Assembly (NCBI GenBank): GCA_964494625.1
Contig: CAZBRT010000002.1
Span: forward strand, 310,001 to 374,000
Direction of reading: 5' to 3'
DNA from: UBA2784 sp964494625
GTDB lineage: Bacteria; Pseudomonadota; Alphaproteobacteria; Micropepsales; Micropepsaceae
DNA: 64,000 nt
This document shows positions 18,876 through 28,498 of the stretch, one piece after another. The translations under genes and the position numbers were made by a program. Position 1 is the stretch's first letter, and every line of letters starts with the position of its first letter. Below the pieces are notes generated by a model. The model saw only the letters and a list, made by a program, of their open reading frames with translations, was not told the DNA's origin and did not search any database.

Positions 18876-20033
18876 ATGCGATTTGGACGCCAGATCAGTG
18901 CCTATATTTTCCGGCAGGCAGTCATGCCTTTTGCCGGATGCGTTGCCGCGTTCACGGCCATTGTCTGGCTCTCGCAGTCGCTGCGACTTCTCGATCTTGT
19001 GATCAATCAGGGCCAGTCGGCAGGCACTTTTGCCTTTCTGAGCCTGATGGTGCTGCCGAGCCTCCTCATCCATATCGTGCCGGCGGCCTTCCTCTGTGCC
19101 GTGCTCTTCACGCTCAACCGCTTCCATCAGGACAGTGAAATTGCAGTCATGTCGGCGGCGGGCATGGGGCGCTGGACGATCCTCAAACCGCTGATGGCAC
19201 TGGCGGCCCTCGTGGCGGTGCTCATTGGCGGGCTCAATCTCTGGCTCATGCCCGTGGGGATGCGCGAGATGAAGCAGCAGGTCTTTGAGATCCGCTCGGA
19301 CCTTGCCGCTACAGTATTCCGCGAAGGTTCATTCACGACACCGGCTGCGGGCCTCACCGTCTTTGTGCGCGAGCGCACGAGCGGCGGCGCCGTCAGTGGT
19401 ATCCTTGTGCATGACAATCGCGACGGCAAGCATCCCGTCACCTACATGGCCGAGCGCGGGCTTCTGACACGCAGCGAGGAAGGTCCGCGGCTGGTCATGG
19501 AGGAAGGCGTGATCCAGCGCGTCGAAGCGCATGGCCGCCTCGCGACACTCGACTTCAAACGCTATGTCTTTGACCTTTCGCCCTTCATGGGAAACCAGCA
19601 GCAGACTGTCCGCGAAGCCAATGAGCGCTTTCTCGACGAGCTGCTTGATCCGCAAGGGACGACCGACCGCGAGATCAAGCGGCGCAGCAACTATATCGCT
19701 GAAGGGCACAACCGCCTTGCCCAGCCGCTTTACCCCTTCCTGTTCGTGCTGTTGGCGGGTGCCTTCCTCCTGACAGGCACATTCAGCCGCCGGGGCTTTG
19801 CCTGGCGCGTGGTTGCAGCCGGCACAGCTGCCCTGATCGTACGCCTGATGGGCGTCGGCATCGCCAGCATGGCAGCGTCGTCACCTTCGCTGATCGCCTT
19901 CATCTATCTCGTGCCGGTCATCTTTGGCGCGGTTGCGATGGCCATCATCGAGGGCTGGTTGCCCTCGCCCTTTGGTGACTGGCGCCGCAAACACGCGCCC
20001 GATGAGCCTGCCCGGCAGGGAGAAGCCGCATGA
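18876..20033 (+). CDS. lptF: LPS export permease LptF
   Basis: Inner-membrane half of the LptB2FG transporter that lifts lipopolysaccharide out of the membrane toward the LptA bridge. 385 aa with three N-terminal transmembrane helices, a periplasmic beta-jellyroll (about residues 130-250) and three C-terminal helices, as in the YjgP/YjgQ family. 'SEIAVMSAAGMGRW' is the conserved coupling segment. The start at 18876 begins at MRFGRQISAYIFRQ. A weak promoter (TTTACC-17-TATCGG near 18770-18798) may precede it. First gene of lptF-lptG-lptD-surA-pdxA-rsmA; the stop overlaps the lptG start. Confidence 0.95.
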   Translation: MRFGRQISAYIFRQAVMPFAGCVAAFTAIVWLSQSLRLLDLVINQGQSAGTFAFLSLMVLPSLLIHIVPAAFLCAVLFTLNRFHQDSEIAVMSAAGMGRWTILKPLMALAALVAVLIGGLNLWLMPVGMREMKQQVFEIRSDLAATVFREGSFTTPAAGLTVFVRERTSGGAVSGILVHDNRDGKHPVTYMAERGLLTRSEEGPRLVMEEGVIQRVEAHGRLATLDFKRYVFDLSPFMGNQQQTVREANERFLDELLDPQGTTDREIKRRSNYIAEGHNRLAQPLYPFLFVLLAGAFLLTGTFSRRGFAWRVVAAGTAALIVRLMGVGIASMAASSPSLIAFIYLVPVIFGAVAMAIIEGWLPSPFGDWRRKHAPDEPARQGEAA

Positions 20034-21142
20034 CCGGTGGCCAGGGCCTTCGCCTTTCTTGGACATTGTCACGTTATCTCGGCCAGCGTTTCCTTGCCGG
20101 TGTGGGCGGGGCGTTCCTGGTGATCGGTGCGCTCGTATTCCTCATCGAGTTTGTGGAACTCATCAATCGCGGCCTGTCGCGCGATGAGCTGACGATCTTC
20201 AGCATATTCGGCATGACGCTGCTCAAGGTGCCGGGCACGATGTTCAAGGCCTTGCCGTTCTGTGTCCTCTTTGGCGCGATCTGGTCATTCGCGCGGCTGA
20301 CGCGCTCACAGGAACTGGTGATTGCGCGGTCGGCCGGTCTTTCGGTCTGGCAGTTCGGGGCGCCGGCACTTGTCCTTTCCTTCTTCATCGGCGTGCTTGC
20401 GGTGACCGCCTACAATCCCGTGTCGGCGACACTCCTGTCGCGCTTCGAGGATCTTGAATCACGCTTCATCAGGGGCCGCACATCCACGCTTGATGTCTTC
20501 AAGACCGGCGTGTGGCTGCGCCAGTCGGATGAAACCGGGCAATCGGTCATCCATGCGCTGCGCGTCGGCGAGGCCGGCCAGCGGCTCGAGGATGTCGTCG
20601 TCATCCGCTATCGCGGGGCGGATACCTATGCCGGGCGGCTCGATGCCATCAGCGCCTCTCTGCGCAATGGTGCCTGGACGCTTGAGGATGTCTGGGAGCA
20701 GCGTCCGGGCGAGGCGCCGGTCCACCATGACAGCTATGACCTCAAGACACAGCTTCTGCCCGGCCAGATCCAGGACAGTTTTGCCTCGCCCGACACGATC
20801 TCGTTCTGGGACCTGCCGGGATTTGTCGCGACCGCGGAGGCGGCGGGCTTTTCGGCCATCCGCCACCGCATCCAGTTCTACAGTCTTCTGGCGCTTCCCC
20901 TGCTTCTGGCGGCCATGGTGATGATCGCCACCGTCTTCTCTTTGCGGCTTGCGCGATTCGGCGGGGTCGGGCAGCTTGTGGCGGCTGGTGTCGCGACGGG
21001 CTTTCTTCTCTACTTCCTGAGTGATCTGACACAGGCGCTGGGCCTTTCCGGCCTCGTGCCTGCCCTGCCTGCGGCATGGGCGCCTGCGCTGGTTGCGGTC
21101 CTCTTGGGAACCGCCGCCCTGCTCTATCAGGAGGATGGTTAG
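20030..21142 (+). CDS. lptG: LPS export permease LptG
   Basis: Partner permease of LptF in the LPS transporter, 370 aa, with the same layout: N-terminal helices, periplasmic domain, three C-terminal helices. The coupling segment reads 'FARLTRSQELVIARSAGLS'. It is translationally coupled to lptF (ATGA). Its stop lies 3 nt before the TTG start of lptD, so the inner-membrane and outer-membrane parts of the pathway are made together. Confidence 0.95.
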   Translation: MTGGQGLRLSWTLSRYLGQRFLAGVGGAFLVIGALVFLIEFVELINRGLSRDELTIFSIFGMTLLKVPGTMFKALPFCVLFGAIWSFARLTRSQELVIARSAGLSVWQFGAPALVLSFFIGVLAVTAYNPVSATLLSRFEDLESRFIRGRTSTLDVFKTGVWLRQSDETGQSVIHALRVGEAGQRLEDVVVIRYRGADTYAGRLDAISASLRNGAWTLEDVWEQRPGEAPVHHDSYDLKTQLLPGQIQDSFASPDTISFWDLPGFVATAEAAGFSAIRHRIQFYSLLALPLLLAAMVMIATVFSLRLARFGGVGQLVAAGVATGFLLYFLSDLTQALGLSGLVPALPAAWAPALVAVLLGTAALLYQEDG

Positions 21143-21145
21143 GTC

Positions 21146-23395
21146 TTGCGTTCCGGTCTGGTGCTTGCCGCGTGTGTTGCTGCCGCCATCGGCGCGGCCA
21201 TACCCGCCCATGCCAAATCGGAATTCGGGAATGATTCCAATCCGCTGGACAGCGATGTTGTGAAAGAGGGCGAGCCGATCCTGCTGCAGGCGGACAACGT
21301 CACTTACGACAGCAAGGCCCGGCTTGTCACCGCGACCGGACATGTCGAAATCACGACCGAACAAAGCCGCCTCCTCGCCGACCGCCTCACCTATGAGGAG
21401 GAGACCGGCACGGTCACGGCTACCGGCAATGTGAGTCTCGTGGACTCGCGCGGCGCGGTCGCCTTTGCCGACAGCGTGCGGCTCACGGGTGACCTGCGTG
21501 AGGGGGCCATTGAAAACCTTGATCTTGTCATCAAGGAAAGCGCCCGGCTTTCGGCTGCCCGGGCCGAGCGCAAAGGCGGCATGGTCACGACCCTTGACCG
21601 CGCGGTCTTTACGACCTGCGACCTCTGCAGCGTGGCCGGCGCGCATACGCCGCTGTGGCAGGTGAAGGCCCTTCGGGTCACGCGCGACCAGAACCGCCAG
21701 CGCCTCATCTACGAGGATGCGACCTTCGAGCTTTTCGGCGTGCCGGTCGCGAGCCTGCCCTATTTCGAGCAGCCCGATCCCGAGACGCCGCGCTCGTCAG
21801 GCGTGCTGTCGCCACTGGCGGGCACCAGCGACAATCTCGGCTATTTCATCGAGATCCCCTACTACTTCGCACTTGCCCCGGATTACGACCTGACGCTTAC
21901 CCCGCTCATCGGCACGGAGGAGCTGCCGCTGCTCAAGGTGGAGTGGCGCCAGCTCACGCAGAACGGCAATTACTGGCTGGACGGCAGCCTCACCTTTGCC
22001 GACGAGCGCGACGAGGATGGCCGTCGTATCGGCCGTCAATCGCTGGCAAGCCATTTGTTCGGCAAAGGCCGGTTCGAGGAAGGCGAATTCACGCGCTGGG
22101 GGTTTGATGTCCAGTTGGCATCAAGCGACACCTATCTCAAACGGTTTGAAATCTCGAACCGGGACCGCCTCACCTCGCGGGTCTTTGCGACCTATGACGA
22201 CAACACGCTGTGGGCCGATGCCAGCGCCTATTACTTCCAGGGCCTGCGTGCGACCGACCGCGAGGGTCTTTCGCCCATCGTGCTGCCGTTCCTGCGGGCC
22301 TCCTATCAGCCGGAAGAGGACATTCTGGGCGGCAGGCTGCAGATCGACGCAAGCTTCCTTGCGATCCACCGGACCGACGGCCTCAATACGCGGCGCCTGT
22401 CGGCCAGCGCCTCGTGGCAGCGGGCGATGGTGACCGAGCGGGGCGAACTCATCACGCTCTTCGCGCAGTTGCGCGGCGACATCTACCACACCGACCGTCC
22501 CGACCCGCTGATCAATCCCGGCATCAGCGATGATACGGCGACGGGGCGCATGCTTGGCCTCGTCGGCATCGATTATCGCTATCCCTTCGTGCGCCCCGCC
22601 TTTGACGGCGCGCTGGTGGTTGAACCCATCGTCCAGCTCATCCTTGCGCCCTATGGCGGCAATCCGGGCGGCATTCCCAATGAGGACAGCCAGTCTTTCG
22701 AATTCGACGACACCAACCTTTTCTCGATCAACAAGTTTCCTGGTCTCGACCTTTGGGAAAGCGGGCCGCGTGCCAATATCGGCGTGCGTGTCGCCTATAT
22801 GCTTCCCGATGACGGGCTGATCGAATTCTATGGCGGGCAGACATTGCGCACCGAAGCTGCACGCGTGTTCTCGGCTTCGACAGGCCTTGAGGAAACGCAG
22901 TCCGACTTTGTTGGCCGCATCACCTTCAAGCCCAATGACGAAATCTCGATCATCCAGCGCTTCCGTATCGAGAAGGACGACCTGACGGTGCGACGGCAGG
23001 AGCTTTACCTGCGCACCGACTATGACTGGCTGCAATTCGATGCCAGCTATGTCCGCCTTGCCCAGGAGGCCGCGACGCCCATCGCCGCCCCGCGGGAGGA
23101 AATCGCTGCGGGCGGGCGCCTTTGGGTGTCGGACTACTGGAGCATTACCGGCGGGTTGCGGCGCGATATCGAGCAGGGCGAGATGGTCGAGAGCCGCTTC
23201 GGCATCGCCTATGAGGATGAGTGCGCGGCGCTGGAAATCGGCGTGCGGCGCGACTTCACCCGTGACCGCGACATCGAACCTTCGACCTCGATCATGTTCC
23301 AGGTGAAGCTCAAGACCTTTGGTGACAGTTCGGACAGGTCGGCATTTGACCGCATGGAGTTCGGCGGCGAAGACGACTTTGAGCCCGGCGGCTGA
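21146..23395 (+). CDS. lptD: LPS-assembly outer-membrane protein LptD
   Basis: Outer-membrane beta-barrel that inserts LPS into the outer leaflet together with LptE. 749 aa. A signal peptide (cleavage after PAHA, near residue 24) is followed by an OstA-like jellyroll ('LLQADNVTYDSKARLVTATGHVEI') and a large LPS-transport barrel domain. A Cys pair sits in 'TTCDLCSV'; few other Cys are present, so the disulfide pattern differs from E. coli. The start is TTG at 21146, supported by a perfect AGGAGG at 21129-21134, which lies inside the lptG end. No in-frame ATG is nearby that keeps the signal peptide. Confidence 0.94.
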   Translation: MRSGLVLAACVAAAIGAAIPAHAKSEFGNDSNPLDSDVVKEGEPILLQADNVTYDSKARLVTATGHVEITTEQSRLLADRLTYEEETGTVTATGNVSLVDSRGAVAFADSVRLTGDLREGAIENLDLVIKESARLSAARAERKGGMVTTLDRAVFTTCDLCSVAGAHTPLWQVKALRVTRDQNRQRLIYEDATFELFGVPVASLPYFEQPDPETPRSSGVLSPLAGTSDNLGYFIEIPYYFALAPDYDLTLTPLIGTEELPLLKVEWRQLTQNGNYWLDGSLTFADERDEDGRRIGRQSLASHLFGKGRFEEGEFTRWGFDVQLASSDTYLKRFEISNRDRLTSRVFATYDDNTLWADASAYYFQGLRATDREGLSPIVLPFLRASYQPEEDILGGRLQIDASFLAIHRTDGLNTRRLSASASWQRAMVTERGELITLFAQLRGDIYHTDRPDPLINPGISDDTATGRMLGLVGIDYRYPFVRPAFDGALVVEPIVQLILAPYGGNPGGIPNEDSQSFEFDDTNLFSINKFPGLDLWESGPRANIGVRVAYMLPDDGLIEFYGGQTLRTEAARVFSASTGLEETQSDFVGRITFKPNDEISIIQRFRIEKDDLTVRRQELYLRTDYDWLQFDASYVRLAQEAATPIAAPREEIAAGGRLWVSDYWSITGGLRRDIEQGEMVESRFGIAYEDECAALEIGVRRDFTRDRDIEPSTSIMFQVKLKTFGDSSDRSAFDRMEFGGEDDFEPGG

Positions 23396-23447
23396 CAATT
23401 CGGGCTGAATCAAGGCGATAGCACCCGTTTCCGGACACCGTTGCCGG

Positions 23448-23475
23448 TTGATCGGGCCCGGAAAACCAGTATCCT
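23448..23475 (+). promoter_or_regulatory. Candidate internal promoter before surA
   Basis: TTGATC (23448-23453) and TATCCT (23470-23475) are separated by 16 nt in the 144-nt gap between lptD and surA. It would give a leader of about 58 nt. It suggests that surA-pdxA-rsmA can be expressed apart from the lpt genes. Confidence 0.45.
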
Positions 23476-23539
23476 CCCGGCCAATTCCGGTGGCCACTTG
23501 CCGCAACCGGATTCCCCCCGCCCGTGAGCCCGGTTTTCC

Positions 23540-24880
23540 ATGCTGCGAATTTCAACTGCCCGCCGGTTCCTTGCTGCGGCGGCCCTGATCGTTCCCGCAC
23601 TTGCGCTTGGGCCTGCCCCGGCATCGGCAGAAGACGTGTCGCGGGCGGCCGCGATCGTCAACGATGTTGTCATCTCGAGCTATGATCTTGAGCAGCGCAT
23701 CAACCTAGTTTTGATGAGCTCGGGCGCGCCCTCGACGCCGGATACGCGGGCGCGGGTGCGGGACCAGGTCCTGCGCCAGCTGATCGACGAGATGCTCCAG
23801 CTTCAGGAAGCGCAGAAGCTGGAGGTCAAAGTCGAAGCAAACGAGATCGAAAGCGCGCTTGGCCGTATCGCCCAGCAGAACAACACGACGGTTGAGGAAG
23901 TGCGCGCGACATTGCGCGCCAATGCAGTTGATCTCTCTACCCTTGTCACGCAGATCCAGGCCGAACTGGCATGGGGCAAGCTGATCAATGCACGCCTTGC
24001 GCCGCGCGTGAATGTCAGCGAGGACGAGATCGACCTCGTTTACAACCGCATCGCCGAGAATGCCGAGCGGCGCCAGTTCCAGGTCTCCGAAATCTTCCTG
24101 TCGGTGGACAGTCCCGAAGACGAGCCGCGCGTGCGCGAACTGCTCGGCCAGCTCTATGGCGCGATGTCGCAAGGCGCGCCCTTCACCGCCATTGCCCGCG
24201 AGTACAGCGAAGCGTCATCGGCGGCGCAAGGCGGCGACATTGGCTGGGTGACCGAGGGCCAGCTGCCCGAAGATGTCGAAAAGGTCCTGCGCGACATGCA
24301 GCGCGGACAGGTCTCGGAACCGATCCGCGTGGTGGGCGGCTACTACATCGTTGCCTTGCGCGACCGGCGCGAGCGGGTAGGTGCCCCGACTGAAGCGCCG
24401 CCCCCGATGCCCGAACGCCCGGCGGGTGTGCCTGAGGGCGCCGTACGCCTGATGCGCGTCGTGATGCAGGTGCAGAGCAATCCCAACGACCAGCAGAAGG
24501 CTGAAATCCAGGGCCGGTTGCGCAATCTGCGCCAGGCCATTACGGGATGTCAGGGCCTGTCGGATGTGGTGAAGCGCTTCCCGCGCACCAGCATGCAGTC
24601 GTTCGGTGTTATCCGTCTTGCCGACATGAACCCCGATTACCGCCGCATCATCGAGGGGCTGAAGCCTTCCGAAGTGTCGCAACCCTTCGGCACCAGCGCG
24701 GGAATCGAGATGCTGGTCGTTTGCGGTGACCGGCCGATGCCGACGATTGTCGATTCAACGCCCTTTGAAATGCCGACCCGCGAAGACATCGGTGAGCGCC
24801 TGTTCAATCAGGAGCTTTCGATGCAGGCGCGGCGCTATATGCGCGATCTGCGGCGCGATGCGGTCATCGAAATCCGCTGA
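23540..24880 (+). CDS. surA: Periplasmic chaperone/peptidyl-prolyl isomerase SurA
   Basis: Escorts unfolded outer-membrane proteins, including LptD, across the periplasm. 446 aa. The signal peptide ends near 'APASAED'. The SurA N-terminal chaperone domain ('IVNDVVISSYDLEQRINLVL') is followed by a parvulin-type domain at about residues 175-280 ('EYSEASSAAQGGDIGWV', 'GYYIVALRDRR'). The C-terminal half has no second clear parvulin active site, in line with many alphaproteobacterial SurA proteins. It sits directly after its main client gene lptD. Confidence 0.92.
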   Translation: MLRISTARRFLAAAALIVPALALGPAPASAEDVSRAAAIVNDVVISSYDLEQRINLVLMSSGAPSTPDTRARVRDQVLRQLIDEMLQLQEAQKLEVKVEANEIESALGRIAQQNNTTVEEVRATLRANAVDLSTLVTQIQAELAWGKLINARLAPRVNVSEDEIDLVYNRIAENAERRQFQVSEIFLSVDSPEDEPRVRELLGQLYGAMSQGAPFTAIAREYSEASSAAQGGDIGWVTEGQLPEDVEKVLRDMQRGQVSEPIRVVGGYYIVALRDRRERVGAPTEAPPPMPERPAGVPEGAVRLMRVVMQVQSNPNDQQKAEIQGRLRNLRQAITGCQGLSDVVKRFPRTSMQSFGVIRLADMNPDYRRIIEGLKPSEVSQPFGTSAGIEMLVVCGDRPMPTIVDSTPFEMPTREDIGERLFNQELSMQARRYMRDLRRDAVIEIR

Positions 24881-24887
24881 GGTCCTG

Positions 24888-25904
24888 ATGAAATCACCCC
24901 GCTCCCCCTTGCCCATCGCCGTCACGATGGGCGAGCCTGCGGGCGTCAGTGGCGAGCTTCTGGTCAAGGCATTTGCCGCGCGCGAAAGCCTGAAGCTGCC
25001 CCATTTCTTTGCCGTTGCCGATCCCAACTGGCTGGCCGATACCGCGCGCCGCCTGGATATGCCGCTTGATGTGCGCATCGTGCGCGACATCGGCGACATC
25101 CCGCCTGTGCCCGACAGTTTCCTCAATGTCGTGCGGGTCGAGCTTGAGGCCAATCCCGAACCGGGCGTGCCCCTCGCCGAAAATGCGCAGGCCGTCATCG
25201 AAGCCATCGAGCATGCCGTCTCCTATGCCCTTGCCGGCAAGGCGTCTGCCGTTGTCACCCTGCCCATCCAGAAATCCGTCCTGACGGGTGCCGGCTTCCG
25301 GCATCCCGGCCATACCGAGATCCTCGCGCATCTGTGCAAGACCAAGTCACGTCCCGTGATGATGCTGGTCGCGGAAGGGCTGCGCGTCGTGCCCGTGACC
25401 GTGCATCTGCCGGTCAAGGACATTGCCAAGGCCCTGACCAAGGATGCGATCATGGCGGCGGCCCGTATCACGCATGCCGCCCTTGTCAGCGACTTCGGCC
25501 TCGACAAACCAAGGATTGCGGTTGCCGCGCTCAATCCCCATGCGGGTGAAAGCGGCACGATGGGCCGCGAGGAAATCGACATCATCGCGCCCGCCGTCGC
25601 GCAACTCGCCAAAGAGGGGCTTCTCGTCAAAGGACCATTGCCGGCGGACACGCTTTTCCATGCGGGCCAGCGCAAAAAATTCGATGCTGTCATCTGCATG
25701 TATCACGATCAGGCGCTGATCCCGCTCAAGACCATCGACTTTGCGGGCGGCGTGAACATGACGCTGGGCCTGCCCATCGTGCGCACCTCACCCGATCATG
25801 GCACGGCGCTCGACATCGCGGGTCAGGGCATCGCCGACATCACGAGTTTTGCCGCAGCCCTCAAGCTCGCCCATCATTGCGCCAAGCGGCGGGCGCGCGC
25901 ATGA
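24888..25904 (+). CDS. pdxA: 4-hydroxythreonine-4-phosphate dehydrogenase
   Basis: NAD-dependent, metal-requiring enzyme of the DXP-dependent pyridoxal phosphate pathway. 338 aa. The start is ATG 24888, seven nt after the surA stop; the N-terminus 'PIAVTMGEPAGVSGELLVKA' is the family signature. Metal-binding His residues are visible in 'GHTEILA', 'VTVHLPVKD' and 'DHGTALDIAG'. The stop overlaps the rsmA start (ATGA). The surA-pdxA-rsmA order is the usual proteobacterial one. Confidence 0.97.
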   Translation: MKSPRSPLPIAVTMGEPAGVSGELLVKAFAARESLKLPHFFAVADPNWLADTARRLDMPLDVRIVRDIGDIPPVPDSFLNVVRVELEANPEPGVPLAENAQAVIEAIEHAVSYALAGKASAVVTLPIQKSVLTGAGFRHPGHTEILAHLCKTKSRPVMMLVAEGLRVVPVTVHLPVKDIAKALTKDAIMAAARITHAALVSDFGLDKPRIAVAALNPHAGESGTMGREEIDIIAPAVAQLAKEGLLVKGPLPADTLFHAGQRKKFDAVICMYHDQALIPLKTIDFAGGVNMTLGLPIVRTSPDHGTALDIAGQGIADITSFAAALKLAHHCAKRRARA

Positions 25905-26779
25905 GCGCTGCAAGCGACGGGTTGCCGCCGCTGCGCGAGGTGATCCGGGCGCATGACCTCAGGGCCAAGAAGAGCCTCGGGCAGAATTTCCTGCTCGACC
26001 TCAATCTCACCGCCAAAATCGCGCGCGCGGCTGGGCCGTTGGACAATGCAACGATCCTTGAAGTCGGACCGGGACCGGGCGGGCTGACGCGGGCCCTTCT
26101 GGCCGAAGGGGCCGGGCGCGTCATTGCCATCGAGATGGATCGGCGCTGCCTTGCGCCGCTTGCCGACATCTCGCGCGCCTTTCCCGGCAGGCTTGACGTG
26201 ATCGAGGGCGATGCGCTGGCCATTGATGAAGCGGCCCTGCTTCAACGCCTTGGGGTCACCGGAACCGTGCGGGTTGCCGCCAACCTTCCCTACAATGTCG
26301 GCACGGCGCTTCTGGTGAAGTGGCTGACCACGCCGCAATGGCCATCCTGGTTTGCGAGCATGACGCTCATGTTCCAGCGCGAAGTGGCCGAGCGCCTGAC
26401 CGCCCTGCCCGCGACATCAGCCTATGGACGGCTCTCGGTTCTCGTACAGTGGCGGGCGCAGGCGCGCCTTCTTTTCAATCTTGCGCCCGAAGCGTTTACG
26501 CCGCCGCCATCGGTCACATCGACGGTCGTACGGATCGAACCGCGGGCGGACGCAGCCATGGTTGATCCCGTTCTCATGGGCCGGATCACGGCAGCCGCCT
26601 TCGGCCAGCGCCGCAAGATGCTGCGCCAAAGCCTCAAGACATTGGGCGTGGCCGTAGAGCCGCTGCTTGCCGATGCGGGCATTGATCCCACTTTGCGTGC
26701 CGAGAACCTTGACGTTGCCGCTTTCGTTGCGCTTGCGCGATCATTTGCCGCGTTGGGCAAAGCACCGGATAGGCAATGA
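25901..26779 (+). CDS. rsmA: 16S rRNA adenine dimethyltransferase
   Basis: Also called KsgA. Dimethylates two adjacent adenines in helix 45 of 16S rRNA late in 30S assembly, using S-adenosylmethionine. 292 aa. It contains 'KKSLGQNFLLD', motif I 'ILEVGPGPGGLT', motif IV 'NLPYNVGTALLVKW', and the small C-terminal helical domain. The start at 25901 is chosen from the ATGA overlap with pdxA. Loss in other species gives kasugamycin resistance. Confidence 0.96.
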   Translation: MSAASDGLPPLREVIRAHDLRAKKSLGQNFLLDLNLTAKIARAAGPLDNATILEVGPGPGGLTRALLAEGAGRVIAIEMDRRCLAPLADISRAFPGRLDVIEGDALAIDEAALLQRLGVTGTVRVAANLPYNVGTALLVKWLTTPQWPSWFASMTLMFQREVAERLTALPATSAYGRLSVLVQWRAQARLLFNLAPEAFTPPPSVTSTVVRIEPRADAAMVDPVLMGRITAAAFGQRRKMLRQSLKTLGVAVEPLLADAGIDPTLRAENLDVAAFVALARSFAALGKAPDRQ

Positions 26780-26808
26780 TGGTCGCTTGACCGAACCGGA
26801 GCAGCCTC

Positions 26809-27858
26809 ATGCATTGCGAAGCGATCACCGAATTTGGTGCCAGACTCTCCCGGCTTGATGTGGCGCTGCCCCAACCCAAGGGCACGGAAGTGCTGCTCAG
26901 GGTCGAGCATTGCGGCGTCTGCCATTCCGACGTCCATCTGCATGACGGCTATTTCGACATGGGCGGCGGCAACAAGCTCGACGTGCGGCGCGGGCGGCCC
27001 TTGCCGTTCACACTTGGCCACGAGATCCAGGGCTCGGTTCAGGCTTTTGGCCCTGACGCCAAGGGCGTTGCTGCAGGTGATCGTCGCGTCGCTTTCCCGT
27101 GGATCGGGTGCGGCACTTGCGCCATTTGTGCGCGGGGCGAGGAAAATCTCTGCAATGCGCCGCGCGCGCTCGGCATCAGTGTTGCGGGCGGATTTGCGAG
27201 CCACGTGCTGGTGCCGCATCCGCGTTACCTGATCGATTTTGGTGATGTGCCTGCGGCCCTGGCAGGCACCTATATGTGCTCGGGCCTGACCGCATTCAGC
27301 GCAATGAAGAAACTTGGCCATGCCGGCCGCGCTGACCGCATCGTGATTGTCGGCCTTGGTGGTGTCGGCATGATGGGTCTGCAATTTGCCAAGGCGCTGT
27401 TCGACAATTCGCCCATCGGTGTGGACATAGATCCGGCCAAGCTGGACGCGGCGGCGCGCGCCGGTGCGGGCATGGTGTTGCGCGCCGACGATCCTGATGC
27501 GCTCAAGCAATTGATGGCGGAGACCGGCGGCGGCGCCTATGCGGCTATCGATTTTGTCGGCTCGGAGGCATCACTGCAGTTTGCGACATCGGCGGTGCGC
27601 AAGGGCGGCAAGGTCGTGATTGCCGGCCTGTTCGGGGGCGCATTTTCGATGCCGATCCCGATGTTTCCGATGCGGGCGATCTCGATTGCGGGCACCTATG
27701 TGGGCACGCTTGCCGAAGCCAACGAGATGATGGTTCTGGTGAAGGCGGGCAAGGTCGCCCCCATTCCGGTGACGGCGCGGCCTTTGTCTGCGGCAAGCGA
27801 AACGCTGGATGATCTGCGCAAGGGCAAGATCCTGGGCCGGGTGGTGCTGCAGCCGTAA
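26809..27858 (+). CDS. Zinc-dependent alcohol dehydrogenase
   Basis: Medium-chain dehydrogenase of 349 aa, NAD(P)-linked, cytosolic. Catalytic zinc ligands are Cys35 in CGVCHSD and His71-Glu72 in GHE, with a third Cys in 'YMCSGL'. The structural zinc lobe has four Cys (101, 104, 107, 115). The Rossmann loop is 'GLGGVGMMG'. The physiological substrate is not evident. The gene lies 29 nt after rsmA and is convergent with gmk (4 nt between genes), so it may be transcribed by read-through from the pdxA-rsmA unit. No regulator is nearby. Confidence 0.9.
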   Translation: MHCEAITEFGARLSRLDVALPQPKGTEVLLRVEHCGVCHSDVHLHDGYFDMGGGNKLDVRRGRPLPFTLGHEIQGSVQAFGPDAKGVAAGDRRVAFPWIGCGTCAICARGEENLCNAPRALGISVAGGFASHVLVPHPRYLIDFGDVPAALAGTYMCSGLTAFSAMKKLGHAGRADRIVIVGLGGVGMMGLQFAKALFDNSPIGVDIDPAKLDAAARAGAGMVLRADDPDALKQLMAETGGGAYAAIDFVGSEASLQFATSAVRKGGKVVIAGLFGGAFSMPIPMFPMRAISIAGTYVGTLAEANEMMVLVKAGKVAPIPVTARPLSAASETLDDLRKGKILGRVVLQP

Positions 27859-27862
27859 GAGG

Positions 27863-28498
27863 CTACTTCGCCAACTTGGCAACGAAGCGCGAGAGGCCGG
27901 GCTGGCGCGCACGCTTGAGGCGCTCGGCAACCAGGATCATCTGGACCTCGGCAAAGGCCTGATCAAGGCTGTCATTGACGATCACATAATCATATTCCGC
28001 CCAATGCGAGATTTCGGCATCGGCGGTCGCCATGCGTGACTTGACCGTCTCCGCACTGTCCTGCGCGCGGGTGGTGAGGCGCTTTTCCAGCGCCTCGCGC
28101 GAGGGCGGCAGCACAAATATGCTCGCCACATCATCGCGCGCGCGTTCCTTCAGCTGCTGGGTTCCCTGCCAGTCAATGTCGAAGACGACATCGCGGCCTT
28201 GCGCCAGCGCTTCTTCCACCGGGCGGCGCGGCGTGCCGTACTGACGGCCAAAGACGCTCGCATGTTCCAGAAAACCGTCCTCTGCCACCATGCGCGCAAA
28301 TTGCTCGGGCGTGGTGAAGTGATAATCCCGCCCATCCACTTCGCCGTTGCGGGGCGTGCGCGTTGTGACCGAGATGGAAAGCGACAGCCGCGGATCCATC
28401 TCCAGAAGGCGGCGCGTCAGCGTTGTCTTCCCCGCGCCCGAGGGCGAGGAAAGCACCAGCATGAGACCGCGCCGGTCGATGGCGATGCGCTCCGTCAT
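27863..28498 (-). CDS. gmk: Guanylate kinase
   Basis: Phosphorylates GMP to GDP with ATP; links the guaA/guaB products to the GTP pool. 211 aa. The P-loop is 'SSPSGAGKTTL', the GMP-binding part 'SVTTRTPRNGEVDGRDYHF', and the lid region follows. The start at 28498 overlaps the yicC stop (ATGA). Last gene of the fabD-to-gmk minus-strand run. Confidence 0.97.
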   Translation of the reverse strand: MTERIAIDRRGLMLVLSSPSGAGKTTLTRRLLEMDPRLSLSISVTTRTPRNGEVDGRDYHFTTPEQFARMVAEDGFLEHASVFGRQYGTPRRPVEEALAQGRDVVFDIDWQGTQQLKERARDDVASIFVLPPSREALEKRLTTRAQDSAETVKSRMATADAEISHWAEYDYVIVNDSLDQAFAEVQMILVAERLKRARQPGLSRFVAKLAK

